A DNA stretch of 64,000 nucleotides from Crassaminicella thermophila (GTDB lineage: Bacteria > Bacillota > Clostridia > Peptostreptococcales > Thermotaleaceae), in the NCBI RefSeq assembly GCF_008152325.1, contig NZ_CP042243.1:625026-689025 (forward strand), in the 5' to 3' direction. The position numbers and the translations under genes were made by a program. Shown here piece after piece: positions 36,501-46,927 of the stretch (positions are counted from its first letter, which is position 1; the number at the start of each line of letters is the position of its first letter). Under the pieces are notes generated by a model. The model did no database searches. It was not told the DNA's origin and worked only from the letters and a program-made list of their open reading frames with translations.

Positions 36501-37160
36501 TATCCAAATAAAGTTGCAACAAAGATTCCTTCAAAACTATCTGTAACAGATATTAAAAGAATATCAGCAAAGGAATTAGACAGTATGGGGATGAATATTC
36601 CTTCTCTTATTCAAAAGCCTAATTTTATGAATGAAAATAAACAGTTTGCAGCAGCAGAAAAGGGAACTATTATCCATTTTGTAATGCAGCATCTAGATTT
36701 AAATAATATAGAGAGCAAAGAAGCAATTAAAGAACAAATTGAAAAAATGGTAGAAGCTGAATTATTAAAGATTGAAGAAGCAGATGTGGTTGATATTTCA
36801 AAAATACTTACATTTTTTGAAAGCAATATTGGAAAGCGAATATGCAAGGCTAAAAATGTTTTTAGAGAAGTACCTTTTAACTTTGTAAAAAAAGCTTGTG
36901 AGGTAATACCTAATTTATATGATTGTGAGGAAAGCCTTTTGATTCAAGGGGTTATAGACTGCTATTTTGAGCAAGAGGATGGACTTGTATTAGTGGATTA
37001 TAAAACAGATTATATTGGCTTTGGAAGAAAAGAAGAAATTGTTAAGAAATATCGAATTCAAGTTGATTTATACAAAGAAGCTTTAGAAAAAATAACAAAT
37101 AAGAAAGTAAAAGAGAGTTATCTTTACTTATTCCATTTAGATGAAGAGGTGAAACTATGA
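33591..37160 (+). CDS. addA: ATP-dependent helicase/nuclease subunit A (AddA)
   Basis: Motor and nuclease subunit of AddAB, 1189 residues. UvrD-like helicase motifs: Walker A AAAAGSGKTAVL (about 23-34), TFTNAAAGEMRERI, EYIFVDEYQDSN, GDVKQSIYRFRLADP, LSKNFRS, MSIHKSKGLEFPVV and EEMRILYVALTRAKDKL. The C-terminal nuclease has VIDCYFEQEDGLVLVDYKTD. ATG 33591 follows AAAAGGAGAGG. Its stop overlaps the sbcD start (ATGA), so addA-sbcD-sbcC form one operon for double-strand-break processing. Its usual neighbour addB is 6.4 kb upstream. Confidence 0.97.
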   Translation: MVMWTTDQKSAIDSRGSNLLVAAAAGSGKTAVLVERIIQMIIKDKIDIDRLLIVTFTNAAAGEMRERIGAAILEELEKKDENEEHLRRQMNLLNRASISTLHSFCIDVVKKYFHLIDIDPNFRIGDATETSIMKIEVIQELFEREYEKEEEGFIGLVERFGGNKEDTPLQELVLKLYEFIQSKPYPKKWLKDRVEDFCLDMDGFEKTKWYETIVKQIEISLAGAKEAFLAAKDLCLRPNGVAAYTEAILEDIRIIDELETSLKAGLTSFYYALENVSHKRLGRTKDVDEILKEEIKGLREQGKDIIKSIKEDILVKSPKDYIKDLNELYPYMKYLYNLVIDFESLYHEKKVEKGIVDFNDLEHYALAILENEQVGKEYQKRFEYIFVDEYQDSNIVQETILGFIKKEDNLFMVGDVKQSIYRFRLADPSLFIEKYETFKNDSNAINRRIDLSKNFRSREEVIDGVNFIFKNIMTKELGEIDYDESAYLYKGAENEPMDDLAIELNLIEKNAQEEMEEEFEEIEDMEVEARITAKRIKALLDNEIYDSKLKEYRNITYKDIVILLRTTKNWAQTFLEVFIEEGIPAYADVNTGYFEAIEVNIFMNLLKIIDNKRQDIPLLSVMRSPIGGFDTEELIKIRVQSSKKTYFEAIEEYIEQIDDPLALKCKNFLEKINKWKDSSRYIHLDDFIWNLLKETGYYDYAGAMPGGIQRQGNLRVLVDRARQFQNTSIKGLFNFIKFIDKLKDSSGDMGTAKTLGENDDVVRIMSIHKSKGLEFPVVIVAGMGKQFNLMDINSQVLFHKDLGIGPRYVDPNIRQYTDTIAKIAMKNKIKIESLSEEMRILYVALTRAKDKLILIGSIKDIEKSAKKWTKGMTPFYLSKGRCYLDWIGPVLMRHKDGENLREWANVLWNEDMLMKDNSKWNIKRIHKTDIQKEEIEKKINKLSYLKFLRDFDEKAIKKDYAFVAKRLDWSYPNKVATKIPSKLSVTDIKRISAKELDSMGMNIPSLIQKPNFMNENKQFAAAEKGTIIHFVMQHLDLNNIESKEAIKEQIEKMVEAELLKIEEADVVDISKILTFFESNIGKRICKAKNVFREVPFNFVKKACEVIPNLYDCEESLLIQGVIDCYFEQEDGLVLVDYKTDYIGFGRKEEIVKKYRIQVDLYKEALEKITNKKVKESYLYLFHLDEEVKL

Positions 37161-38305
37161 GGATACTTCATACTTCGGACTGGCATTTAGGAAGAATTTT
37201 TCATGGAGTGCATCTAACCAATGATCAAGCCTATTTATTAGATAAGTTTATAGAATTGGTAAAGGATATTAAACCAGATGTTATTTTGGTTTCAGGAGAT
37301 ATATTTGATAGATCTGTACCTCCTACTGAAGCTATAAATCTTTTAGATGATGTTGTATCTAAGATTTTGATAGATTATTGTGTTCCTATTATTATGATTG
37401 CAGGAAATCATGATAGTCCTGACCGACTTGGATTCGGATCAAGAATTCTTAAGGGAAGAGGATTAAATATTTCAGGAAAGCTAATTACAGATATAAAGCC
37501 TGTTGTGATTTATGATGATTATGGACCTGTAAACTTTTATACCATTCCTTATGTTGAAGTAGCTACTGTAAGGGAAACTTTTGATGATAAAGGGATTAAT
37601 GTTCATGATGAAGCCATGTTTAAAGTGATTAATCACATAAGAGGAAGTATGAATACAGACAGCCGAAATGTATTAATAGCTCATGCATTTGTTGCAGGGG
37701 GAGAAGAAAGCGAATCAGAACGTCCCCTTTCTGTAGGAGGATCAAGTGTTGTGAATGCTTCTTATTTTAAGTCTTTTGATTATGTAGCTTTAGGACATTT
37801 ACACAGGGCCCAAAGGGTAGGAGCAGAAAATATAAGGTATTCAGGATCTTTAATGAAATATTCTTTCTCAGAAGTAAATCATAAAAAAGGAATTTGTTTT
37901 ATTGAAATGGATGAAAAAGGGAATGTGTTAATTGAAAATATAGAATTAAAGCCTAAAAAAGATTTAAGATGTATAGAAGGATATTTAGATGAAATTTTAA
38001 AGGGTCCTAAAAATGGTGAAAACAAAGATGATTATATTTGTGTAACATTAAAGGATGAAGGAGCTATTTTGGATGCTATGGGAAAATTAAGAAAGGTTTA
38101 TCCAAATGTAGTGCATATAGAAAGACCTCAATTTACAATCAATAATGATTGTGTAGGGGCAGATAAGGACTTTAAAAAAATGAGTGAAATAGATTTGTTT
38201 GCTTCCTTTTACAAACAGGTAACACAAAGTACTTTTACAGATGAATACAAAACTGTATTTAAGAATATTTTAGATCAATATTATAGCGTTATGAGGGGGG
38301 AATAA
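37157..38305 (+). CDS. sbcD: Nuclease SbcCD subunit D
   Basis: Mre11-type nuclease that, with SbcC, cuts hairpins and protein-blocked DNA ends. 382 residues. All metallophosphoesterase motifs are visible: HTSDWHLG, SGDIFDRSVPP, IAGNHDSPDRL, LIAHAFVAGG and ALGHLHRAQ, which bind two manganese ions. The start overlaps addA by 4 bases and the stop is 2 bases before sbcC, so the three are translationally coupled. Confidence 0.96.
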   Translation: MRILHTSDWHLGRIFHGVHLTNDQAYLLDKFIELVKDIKPDVILVSGDIFDRSVPPTEAINLLDDVVSKILIDYCVPIIMIAGNHDSPDRLGFGSRILKGRGLNISGKLITDIKPVVIYDDYGPVNFYTIPYVEVATVRETFDDKGINVHDEAMFKVINHIRGSMNTDSRNVLIAHAFVAGGEESESERPLSVGGSSVVNASYFKSFDYVALGHLHRAQRVGAENIRYSGSLMKYSFSEVNHKKGICFIEMDEKGNVLIENIELKPKKDLRCIEGYLDEILKGPKNGENKDDYICVTLKDEGAILDAMGKLRKVYPNVVHIERPQFTINNDCVGADKDFKKMSEIDLFASFYKQVTQSTFTDEYKTVFKNILDQYYSVMRGE

Positions 38306-38307
38306 TT

Positions 38308-41300
38308 ATGAGACCTCTTAAACTTTTTATTAGTGCTTTTGGACCTTATGTGAAAGAAGAGATAGATTTTACTGAATTAAAAGATAAAAGCATATTTTTG
38401 ATCCATGGACCAACTGGATCTGGTAAAACTACTATTTTAGATGCTATGTGCTTTGCTCTTTATGGAGATACGAGCGGGAATGAGAGAAATAGTAAAAATA
38501 TGAGAAGTCATCATGCACAGATTGATCAGATTACAGAAGTAACATTTGATTTTGAAATAAAGGGTTATAGATACAGAGTTAATCGAAAACCAGAGCAGAT
38601 AAGGCTTAAAAAATCTGGAAAAGGTACAACAATTCAAAATCCTGAAGCTACCCTATGGAAACTTAATGAAGAAGAAGTTTTACTTCAAACTGGATGGAAG
38701 AATGTAACGGATACAGTAGAAAATTTGATAGGCTTTAAAAGCAGTCAGTTTCGTCAAGTAATAATGCTACCACAGGGGGAGTTTCGAAAACTATTATTAG
38801 CTGATTCAGTAGAAAGACAAGATATTTTAGAGAAATTATTTAGTACAGAGATTTATAGGAGAATAGAAGAAATATTGAAAAAATCAGCAAAAGAAATAAA
38901 AGAGACAATAAAAGACTTAGAAAAACAAAAACAATGGCTTTTAAAAAAGGCAGAATGTGAGACAATAAAGGATTTAGAAGAGGAAATTAAAATTTCTCAA
39001 GAAAAGCTAATAAATATGCAGGAAATATTAAAAGAAAAAGCAGAGAAAGTAAAATATGTTCAGGAAGCTTTTATAAAAGGAAAAGAAGGAAATGAAAAAT
39101 TAAAAGAAAAAGAATTAGCTCAAAAGGAATTAGAAATACTAAAAGATAAAATTTTGTATATACAGCAAAAAAGAGAAATGTTAAATAAAGCAGTACAGGC
39201 TGCTACTCTTGAAGAGACGGAAAAATCTACAAGATTAAGAAGTAAGGATCAAAAAAAATGCAAAAAAGATTTGGAAGAAGCTGATAAAAAATTAAATGAA
39301 GCAATTGAAAATTATAAGGAATCAGAAATAAAATTAGAAGAGGAAAATGAAAAGGAAGAAGATAGGGAAAAACTTAAAAAGCAGCTTTTACTTATTGAAA
39401 GCTATTATGATAAAGTAAATGCCTTAGAGAATTCGAAAAAAAAACTAGAACAGTTAAAAATAGAGCTACATAAAGAGGAGCTTGAAAAAGAGAAAGTGAT
39501 AAGAAAATTAAAAAAACTTGAAGCTTTGCTAGAAAAACAGAGTATTATTACAGAAGAAGCGAAGGAGTATAGCTTAAAGTTAGCAGGATTTAAAGTAGAA
39601 TATGAAGGATTACAAAAAACTTATAATAAAAGAAAAGAGCTTGATAAGCTAAATAATATATATGAGGAAATAAAGAAAAAATATGATTATTCATTAGAAG
39701 AATACAAAAAAGCAGAAAAGTTGTATAGCAAGATAAAAAAAGAATTTTTTGCTTTGCAGGAAGTATACCAAAGAGGTCAAGCAGCTATACTTGCAAGTAA
39801 TCTTGATGAAAATATGCCTTGTCCAGTATGTGGCTCATTAGATCATCCAAGCTTAGCTAAAAAAGAGGATTGGATGCCAACAGAAGAAGAAATAAAGGAA
39901 AAACAATTATCTGTTGAAAAGTTAGAAAAACAAAAAGATAAAATGAAAGATGTGGTAAATAAAAAGGAGCTTGAAAAAGAAAAAGTAGAAAATAGGATAA
40001 AAACTATTCAGGAGGAACTAGGGGAAAATGCTTATATAAAGATACAGATATTAAAAGATAAATTACAAGATAAGCAAAAAATATTTGAAGAGGCTCTTGA
40101 AAAATCGAAAAAATTAGAGTTTTATCAAGTTCAGTTAGAGAAGCTGAAGGAAGAAGAAAAGGAAAATAAGGAGATTTTAGAAAGGATAGAAGAAGCTTTA
40201 AAAAATAAAATTGAAGCTTATCAAAAGCATGAGGGAGCTTTAAAGGAGCAGGAAGAAGCTATTCCTGAAAATATTCGGAATATAGAATTGTTAAAAATAG
40301 CACAAAAACAAGCAAAAGAACAATTGGATAAATTGATAAAAAGCTTTGAAAAAGCCAAGGATGACTTTGATAAAGCAACAAAGGAATTAACTGTTGCAAA
40401 AACGTCAAAAGAAAATGCAAAGAAGGCTTTAGAGGAAGCATATACAAAGTATATACAGGAGAGAAATGCTTTTATAAAGAAGTTAAGTGAAGCAGGATTT
40501 TTAAGCTATACGGATTATGAAAAGGCAAAAAAGGATGAAAATTTAAGGAAGCAGTTAGAGCAGGAGATAAAGGAATTTGAAGGAAATTTACATGCTGCAA
40601 AAGATCGCCTAAATCGTGCAAAGAAAGCTTCAGAAGGAATTGTAATGGTAGATATAGTTAAGCTTGAGAAAACTTTAAAAAATGTAGAAAAGGAAAAGGT
40701 TGAAGCTTTAAAAATAGAAAATACTCTACTTGAGAAAATAAAATATAATAAGAGCTTGTTGAAGGATTTAGTAAAATTAGATAATTTGATTGATGAGAAA
40801 GAAAAGGAATATTCTGTTGTTGGAAAACTATCAGAGGTAAGCAATGGTGTAAATCCTTATGGGCTTACATTCCAAAGATTTGTTTTAAGTACGTTATTAG
40901 ATGATATTACTATTGCTGCAACAGAAAGATTAAAATTGATGAGTAAGGGAAGATATCATCTAAGAAGAACAATGGATCGAGCACGAAAAAATGCAGCAGG
41001 AGGATTAGAACTAGAGGTGTTTGATACTTATACAGGAATGCAAAGACCTGTAAGCACCCTATCTGGTGGAGAAACTTTTCTTGCTTCATTATCTTTAGCT
41101 TTAGGGTTATCAGATGTTGTGCAAGCTTATTCAGGTGGAATTAGTCTAGATACCATTTTTGTAGATGAAGGGTTTGGAACACTAGATCCTGAAGCATTAG
41201 ATTTTGCTATGAAGACACTCATTGATCTGCAAAAAGGGGGAAGGCTTGTAGGAATTATTTCTCATGTGCCAGAGCTAAAAGAAAGAATAGATGCGAGACT

Positions 41301-41352
41301 TGAAGTTATTCAGGTAGAAAAAGGAAGTGTGGCAAAGTTTAAAATATCTTAG
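38308..41352 (+). CDS. sbcC: Nuclease SbcCD subunit C
   Basis: Rad50-type ATPase of 1014 residues. Walker A GPTGSGKTTILDAM stands near the N-terminus (about 33), followed by about 750 residues of coiled coil broken at the centre by the zinc hook CPVC (Cys505 and Cys508). The C-terminal half has the signature LSGGETFLASLSLALGL and Walker B TIFVDEGFGTLD. Strong charge-rich heptads explain the extreme Lys/Glu content. GGGGGG precedes the ATG. Terminal gene of addA-sbcD-sbcC, with queG starting 20 bases after. Confidence 0.96.
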   Translation: MRPLKLFISAFGPYVKEEIDFTELKDKSIFLIHGPTGSGKTTILDAMCFALYGDTSGNERNSKNMRSHHAQIDQITEVTFDFEIKGYRYRVNRKPEQIRLKKSGKGTTIQNPEATLWKLNEEEVLLQTGWKNVTDTVENLIGFKSSQFRQVIMLPQGEFRKLLLADSVERQDILEKLFSTEIYRRIEEILKKSAKEIKETIKDLEKQKQWLLKKAECETIKDLEEEIKISQEKLINMQEILKEKAEKVKYVQEAFIKGKEGNEKLKEKELAQKELEILKDKILYIQQKREMLNKAVQAATLEETEKSTRLRSKDQKKCKKDLEEADKKLNEAIENYKESEIKLEEENEKEEDREKLKKQLLLIESYYDKVNALENSKKKLEQLKIELHKEELEKEKVIRKLKKLEALLEKQSIITEEAKEYSLKLAGFKVEYEGLQKTYNKRKELDKLNNIYEEIKKKYDYSLEEYKKAEKLYSKIKKEFFALQEVYQRGQAAILASNLDENMPCPVCGSLDHPSLAKKEDWMPTEEEIKEKQLSVEKLEKQKDKMKDVVNKKELEKEKVENRIKTIQEELGENAYIKIQILKDKLQDKQKIFEEALEKSKKLEFYQVQLEKLKEEEKENKEILERIEEALKNKIEAYQKHEGALKEQEEAIPENIRNIELLKIAQKQAKEQLDKLIKSFEKAKDDFDKATKELTVAKTSKENAKKALEEAYTKYIQERNAFIKKLSEAGFLSYTDYEKAKKDENLRKQLEQEIKEFEGNLHAAKDRLNRAKKASEGIVMVDIVKLEKTLKNVEKEKVEALKIENTLLEKIKYNKSLLKDLVKLDNLIDEKEKEYSVVGKLSEVSNGVNPYGLTFQRFVLSTLLDDITIAATERLKLMSKGRYHLRRTMDRARKNAAGGLELEVFDTYTGMQRPVSTLSGGETFLASLSLALGLSDVVQAYSGGISLDTIFVDEGFGTLDPEALDFAMKTLIDLQKGGRLVGIISHVPELKERIDARLEVIQVEKGSVAKFKIS

Positions 41353-41371
41353 AAGAAACGGAGAAATAAAT

Positions 41372-42268
41372 GTGAAGGAATGCTTAAAGGGATTTTGCAA
41401 AAAATTAAATATTGAACGTGTAGGAATTGCACCTATTGGTCCTTATAAAGAACTAGAAAAGATATTAAAGGATAGGATTGATAAAGGTTATATTACAGGG
41501 ATGGAGGAAGAAGATATAAAAAAGAGAATTAATCCAAAGGAGACAATGCCGGATGTAGCTTCTATTATTGTTTGTTTATTTCCTTATTTTACAGGGTACT
41601 TTGATTCGAATATTTCTAAATATACTTATTCAATAGATTATCATAGGATTATTAAAGAAAAGCTAGATAAAATAGGAGAATTTCTTAAAGAGAGGATAGA
41701 AAACTTTTCTTATAAAGCTTTTGTAGATACAGGTCCATTAGTAGATAGATATTTAGCTTATTTAGCAGGGCTAGGATATTTTGGAATAAACAATAACTTA
41801 ATAAATGATAAGTATGGATCTTATGTATTTATTGGTTACATTCTAAACAACTATAAATTTGAAGTAGACAAGCCCTTGAATAAAACCTGTAAAAAATGCG
41901 GTGAATGTATAAAAAAATGTCCAGGAGGTGCTATACTTGGAGATTTCCAAATGAATCCAAGAAGGTGCCTATCTTTTATAACTCAGAAAAAAGAAGAGCT
42001 AACGCAAGAAGAAAGAGATATTTTAAAGAAAAATAAAATGGTATTTGGTTGTGACATTTGCCAAGATGTATGTCCTCATAATCAAAATATTGAACATACA
42101 AATATGGAGGAGTTTAGGAAGAATTTGATTTATATTCTTGATGAAAAAGAAGTTTTAGACATGTCTAATAAGGCTTTTAAAAGAAAATATGGTGATAGAG
42201 CCTTTAGCTGGAGAGGGAGAAAAATTATATTAAGAAATTTTGAGGTTTTAAGGGAAATAAAAAACTAG
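41372..42268 (+). CDS. queG: Epoxyqueuosine reductase
   Basis: Last step of queuosine synthesis on tRNA: cobalamin-dependent reduction of epoxyqueuosine. 298 residues. The catalytic Asp119 lies in FVDTGPLVDRYLAYLAGLGYFG, followed by two 4Fe-4S ligand sets, CKKCGECIKKCPGGAI and CDICQDVCPHN. GTG at 41372 is chosen because ACGGAGA precedes it and the earlier frame overlaps sbcC. C-terminal HEAT-like region is shortened compared with E. coli QueG (about 380 residues), as is usual in Clostridia. Confidence 0.93.
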   Translation: MKECLKGFCKKLNIERVGIAPIGPYKELEKILKDRIDKGYITGMEEEDIKKRINPKETMPDVASIIVCLFPYFTGYFDSNISKYTYSIDYHRIIKEKLDKIGEFLKERIENFSYKAFVDTGPLVDRYLAYLAGLGYFGINNNLINDKYGSYVFIGYILNNYKFEVDKPLNKTCKKCGECIKKCPGGAILGDFQMNPRRCLSFITQKKEELTQEERDILKKNKMVFGCDICQDVCPHNQNIEHTNMEEFRKNLIYILDEKEVLDMSNKAFKRKYGDRAFSWRGRKIILRNFEVLREIKN

Positions 42269-42349
42269 TAACGGAATTTGTCGAAATTTGATATAATTAT
42301 TTTAAATTAAGATATAAAGGTTGATCAAAAAATATAAGGAGTAATAATT

Positions 42350-43516
42350 ATGAGACTTATACCAATTGGTAGTGCAAAAGAAGGAATGTATTTAGCACAA
42401 ACCCTAAATGATAAAAATAATAGAGTTTTATTGCAAAAAGGAGTAAAATTAAATCAAAATCTTATAGGGAAGATAAAAGAAAATGGAATATACAGTATAT
42501 ACATAAATGATGAATATAGTGATAACGAGATTGAAGATGTTATTAGCCCAAAACTGAGAAATGAGGCGATAAAGACTATTAAAGATACCTTTGATGGTTT
42601 GGATAAATATTTTAAGCAGAGGGAAAATGCGATAAAGGTAAAACAATTGGAGCAAGAGGGAGAAAAAAATATTCAATCGTTAAATAATATATCTAAAGAG
42701 TTTGTAGATGAGATTTTAATGAACAATAATATAGTAGTGAATTTGGTTGATATAAAAAGTATCGATTCTTATACTTATCAACATTCTGTAAATGTTGCTG
42801 TATTGTCTTTAATTTTAGGAATAGAAATGGGACTAAATAGAAATGAGTTACATGATTTATGTATTGGGGCAATGCTTCATGATATAGGAAAAGCATTCAT
42901 TCCTAAAGAGATTCTTTTAAAGAAAGCTCCTTTAACAGAGGAAGAATTGGATATTGAAAAGGATCATACAAAGAAAGGGTATGAATACTTAAAAGAGAAA
43001 TATGAAATAAAGGCTACAACAAAAGTGATTGCTCTTCAGCATCATGAAAGGGTGGATGGATCAGGATTTCCTTATGGATATAAAGGAGATAAAATTAATA
43101 AATTGGCTAGAATTGTTGCAATTGCAGATACTTACGATTATTTAACATCTGATACGGCCAATAAAAAAGCGGTACCTCCAAATGAGGCTATAGAACTTAT
43201 TATGGGTAGTGCAGGAAGATACTTTGATTTTAAAATGGTAGAAGTTTTTGCAAAAAAAATTATGCCTTATCCAGAAGGAAGTTTGGTTCAATTAAGTAAT
43301 GGAGAAATTGGTGTAGTGCAAGAAATACAACCAGATTTTCCATTAAGACCGAAAGTGAAAATAGTTCGTCAAAATGCAGTAAGTGTAGAAATGAAGATGA
43401 TTGATTTAATGAAAGAAACTAACGTTGTAATTAAGGGAATACTTTATGAAATTCCGAATGCATGTGTCCCGCGTAAAATGGGGGAAGGAAATTCTTTTAA
43501 AAATACAATCAGATAG
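42350..43516 (+). CDS. HD-GYP domain protein, probable c-di-GMP phosphodiesterase
   Basis: 388 residues. N-terminal DUF3391-like segment (about 1-60), a charged linker, and an HD-GYP domain (about 130-310). The metal and catalytic motifs are seen: HSVNVAVLSL, HDIGK (177-181), HHERVDGSGFP (231-241), DTYDYLTSD. The GYP tripeptide reads GFP, a tolerated change in active members. C-terminal residues 320-388 form an extra beta-rich region. The gene has its own short leader and a terminator shared with gdhA. It can counter the diguanylate cyclase at 6043, though genomes of this type usually encode many such enzymes. Confidence 0.9.
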   Translation: MRLIPIGSAKEGMYLAQTLNDKNNRVLLQKGVKLNQNLIGKIKENGIYSIYINDEYSDNEIEDVISPKLRNEAIKTIKDTFDGLDKYFKQRENAIKVKQLEQEGEKNIQSLNNISKEFVDEILMNNNIVVNLVDIKSIDSYTYQHSVNVAVLSLILGIEMGLNRNELHDLCIGAMLHDIGKAFIPKEILLKKAPLTEEELDIEKDHTKKGYEYLKEKYEIKATTKVIALQHHERVDGSGFPYGYKGDKINKLARIVAIADTYDYLTSDTANKKAVPPNEAIELIMGSAGRYFDFKMVEVFAKKIMPYPEGSLVQLSNGEIGVVQEIQPDFPLRPKVKIVRQNAVSVEMKMIDLMKETNVVIKGILYEIPNACVPRKMGEGNSFKNTIR

Positions 43517-43555
43517 AAAAAACCTTCTTTGGAAGTTCCAAAGAAGGTTTTTATT
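43517..43555. terminator. Bidirectional terminator between the HD-GYP gene and gdhA
   Basis: AACCTTCTTTGGA (43521-43533) pairs perfectly with 43537-43549 across 3 bases, with A-run and T-run flanks. Confidence 0.9.
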
Positions 43556-43563
43556 ATAAACTT

Positions 43564-44955
<1,392 letters not shown>

Positions 44956-44980
44956 TTATTAGAAAAAACTTTACAATATG

Positions 44981-45009
44981 AATTTACCACAATAATACAA
45001 GATAGTCAA
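44981..45009 (-). promoter_or_regulatory. gdhA: Sigma-A promoter of gdhA
   Basis: TTGACT (45009-45004) and TAAATT (44986-44981), 17 bp apart. The leader has a small hairpin, TTTTTCTAA/TTAGAAAAA at 44946-44967. Confidence 0.65.
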
Positions 45010-45129
45010 TAATTGAATGTATAAATGATTGAGTAATTCCATGGAGGAATACAAGATAAAAAATAGATTTTGACTATTTAAATTTTATAAAGATGTGATA
45101 AAATCAAAGGTATATAAGTATGGATAAGG

Positions 45130-46035
45130 ATGATGAAAAAAATGGATATTTATTATATAGATAGAAAAACAGGACAAAGAATGAAAGAAATTGTAGCTGG
45201 AGATAAGTTTTTAAAATGGATTTATGATACAAAGCCAGGAAATACATTGCTTGAGATTTTTGTTAAAAGAAAAATATTTTCATTTTTGTATGGAAAATTG
45301 CAGGATACTTCTTTTAGTAGAAAAAAGATAAAGGGTTTTGTTCAAAAGCTCTCTATAGATATGAGTGAAGCTGAAAGAGAATGCATAGAGGATTATAAAA
45401 CCTTTAATGATTTTTTTGCTAGAAATTTAAAAAAGGAAGCAAGACCGATAGACTTAGAAAAAAAACATCTAATTTCTCCAGCTGATGGTCGTGTGTTGGC
45501 TTATGAAAATATTCATAAGGATAAAGTGATACAAGTAAAAGGCTCTCTTTATACTTTAGAAGAATTCTTTTGTGATAGAAATCTTGCTAAAGAGTATGAT
45601 CAAGGAGCATGTATTGTTATCAGATTATGTCCAGCAGATTATCATAGATTTCATTTTCCTGATAGTGGTATTCCTTATGCGTCTAAAAATATAAAGGGGC
45701 AATATTATTCTGTAAATCCTATAGCTCTTAAAAAGATTATGGGGTTATACTGCCAGAATAAAAGGGAAATAACAGTATTTTATTCTGATAACTTTGGTAA
45801 AATGATTCTTGCTGAAGTAGGAGCAACTTGTGTAGGATCTATAATACAAACTTATAAAGAGAAAAAACAGGTATATAAAGGGGAAGAAAAAGGATATTTT
45901 AAATTTGGCGGCTCAACGGTTATTATGTTTTTGAAAAAAGGAGAAATAAATATAGATAAGGATTTGCTTTATAACACACAAAAAGGAATAGAGACAAAAG
46001 TGAATATGGGAGAGTGTTTAGGGAAAAAGTTATAA
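45130..46035 (+). CDS. psd: Phosphatidylserine decarboxylase
   Basis: Makes phosphatidylethanolamine from phosphatidylserine; pyruvoyl enzyme, about 301 residues. The self-cleavage motif is FGGST (Ser262 becomes the pyruvoyl group), and catalytic-site stretches [10 protein letters not shown] and [11 protein letters not shown] are present. Length and GGST motif place it with the type II enzymes. Two ATGs overlap at 45130 and 45133 (and one at 45142) close behind AAGGATG; which is used is unclear. PssA is not in the window. A PHP-phosphatase gene follows after 32 bases and may be co-transcribed. Confidence 0.93.
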   Translation: MMKKMDIYYIDRKTGQRMKEIVAGDKFLKWIYDTKPGNTLLEIFVKRKIFSFLYGKLQDTSFSRKKIKGFVQKLSIDMSEAERECIEDYKTFNDFFARNLKKEARPIDLEKKHLISPADGRVLAYENIHKDKVIQVKGSLYTLEEFFCDRNLAKEYDQGACIVIRLCPADYHRFHFPDSGIPYASKNIKGQYYSVNPIALKKIMGLYCQNKREITVFYSDNFGKMILAEVGATCVGSIIQTYKEKKQVYKGEEKGYFKFGGSTVIMFLKKGEINIDKDLLYNTQKGIETKVNMGECLGKKL

Positions 46036-46067
46036 TGTAGAAATTATAAATAGAAAGGTTTGATATA

Positions 46068-46877
46068 ATGTATGATTATCATGTTCATACCACATTTTCA
46101 GATGATGCATCATTAGAAATGGAAGTAGCTATAAAAAGAGCTATACAAATGGGAATAAAAGAAATTGTATTTACAGACCATGCTGAACTTAGTGTGTGGA
46201 GACCAAATGGTTTAATTGTAGATGATTTGTTTGATATTCCATCATATATAGAGATACTTTATAAATATAAGGAAAAATATAAGGATAAAATTAGTATAAA
46301 GCTTGGGATAGAAATAGGTTTGCAAATAGAAGAAAAAGAGCGAATTAATCAATTAGTAAATGAGTATTCTTTTGATTTTGTTATAGGATCTAGTCATACT
46401 ATAGATAAATATGATCTATATTTTAGAAATTTATTTGAAAATAAAACAAAAGAAGAAGCCTATGAACGGTATTTTAAAGAAGTAAGAAAAATTGTAGAAA
46501 AAATAGATAGCTATAATGTATATGGCCATTTAGACGTAGTAAGAAGATATGCTTATACAGAATATGAAGATATTAATATAAATAATATTGAAAGAGAAAT
46601 GATTGAGGAAATACTAAAAATTATTATTCAAAAGGGAAAAGGAATAGAAGTAAATACTTCTGGCTTTAGATATGGAATTAAATCAACAAATCCAGACATT
46701 GATATATTAAGCTTATATAAAAGCTTAGGTGGAGAAATTATTACCGTAGGTTCTGATGCCCATAAAGAGGAGGATATAGGATATAAAATATTAGAAACAT
46801 ATGATCTTTTAAGGGATATAGGGTATAGGTATATTACTACATTTGAAAAAATGGAGCCTAAATTTGTGAGATTATAA
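46068..46877 (+). CDS. hisJ: Histidinol-phosphatase, HisJ/PHP family
   Basis: PHP-domain phosphoesterase, 269 residues. Metal ligands visible: YHVHTTFSDDAS at the N-terminus, IVFTDHAE, the middle GSSHTID, YGHLDVVRRY and VGSDAHKEEDIG. The overall length and the DYHVHTTFSDD opening match histidinol phosphatase HisJ/HisK of Firmicutes. No other his gene is near, so the substrate could be a different sugar or nucleotide phosphate. A terminator follows, shared with ilvD. Confidence 0.85.
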   Translation: MYDYHVHTTFSDDASLEMEVAIKRAIQMGIKEIVFTDHAELSVWRPNGLIVDDLFDIPSYIEILYKYKEKYKDKISIKLGIEIGLQIEEKERINQLVNEYSFDFVIGSSHTIDKYDLYFRNLFENKTKEEAYERYFKEVRKIVEKIDSYNVYGHLDVVRRYAYTEYEDININNIEREMIEEILKIIIQKGKGIEVNTSGFRYGIKSTNPDIDILSLYKSLGGEIITVGSDAHKEEDIGYKILETYDLLRDIGYRYITTFEKMEPKFVRL

Positions 46878-46884
46878 TAAATAG

Positions 46885-46920
46885 CTCCCATAGGGCAGAG
46901 CCCTATTGGGAGTGTTTTTA
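46885..46920. terminator. Terminator between hisJ and ilvD
   Basis: CTCCCATAGGGC and GCCCTATTGGGAG form a stem with one bulged base and a 3-base loop, followed by a T-run on the + strand. Confidence 0.8.
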
Positions 46921-46927
46921 CAAATAT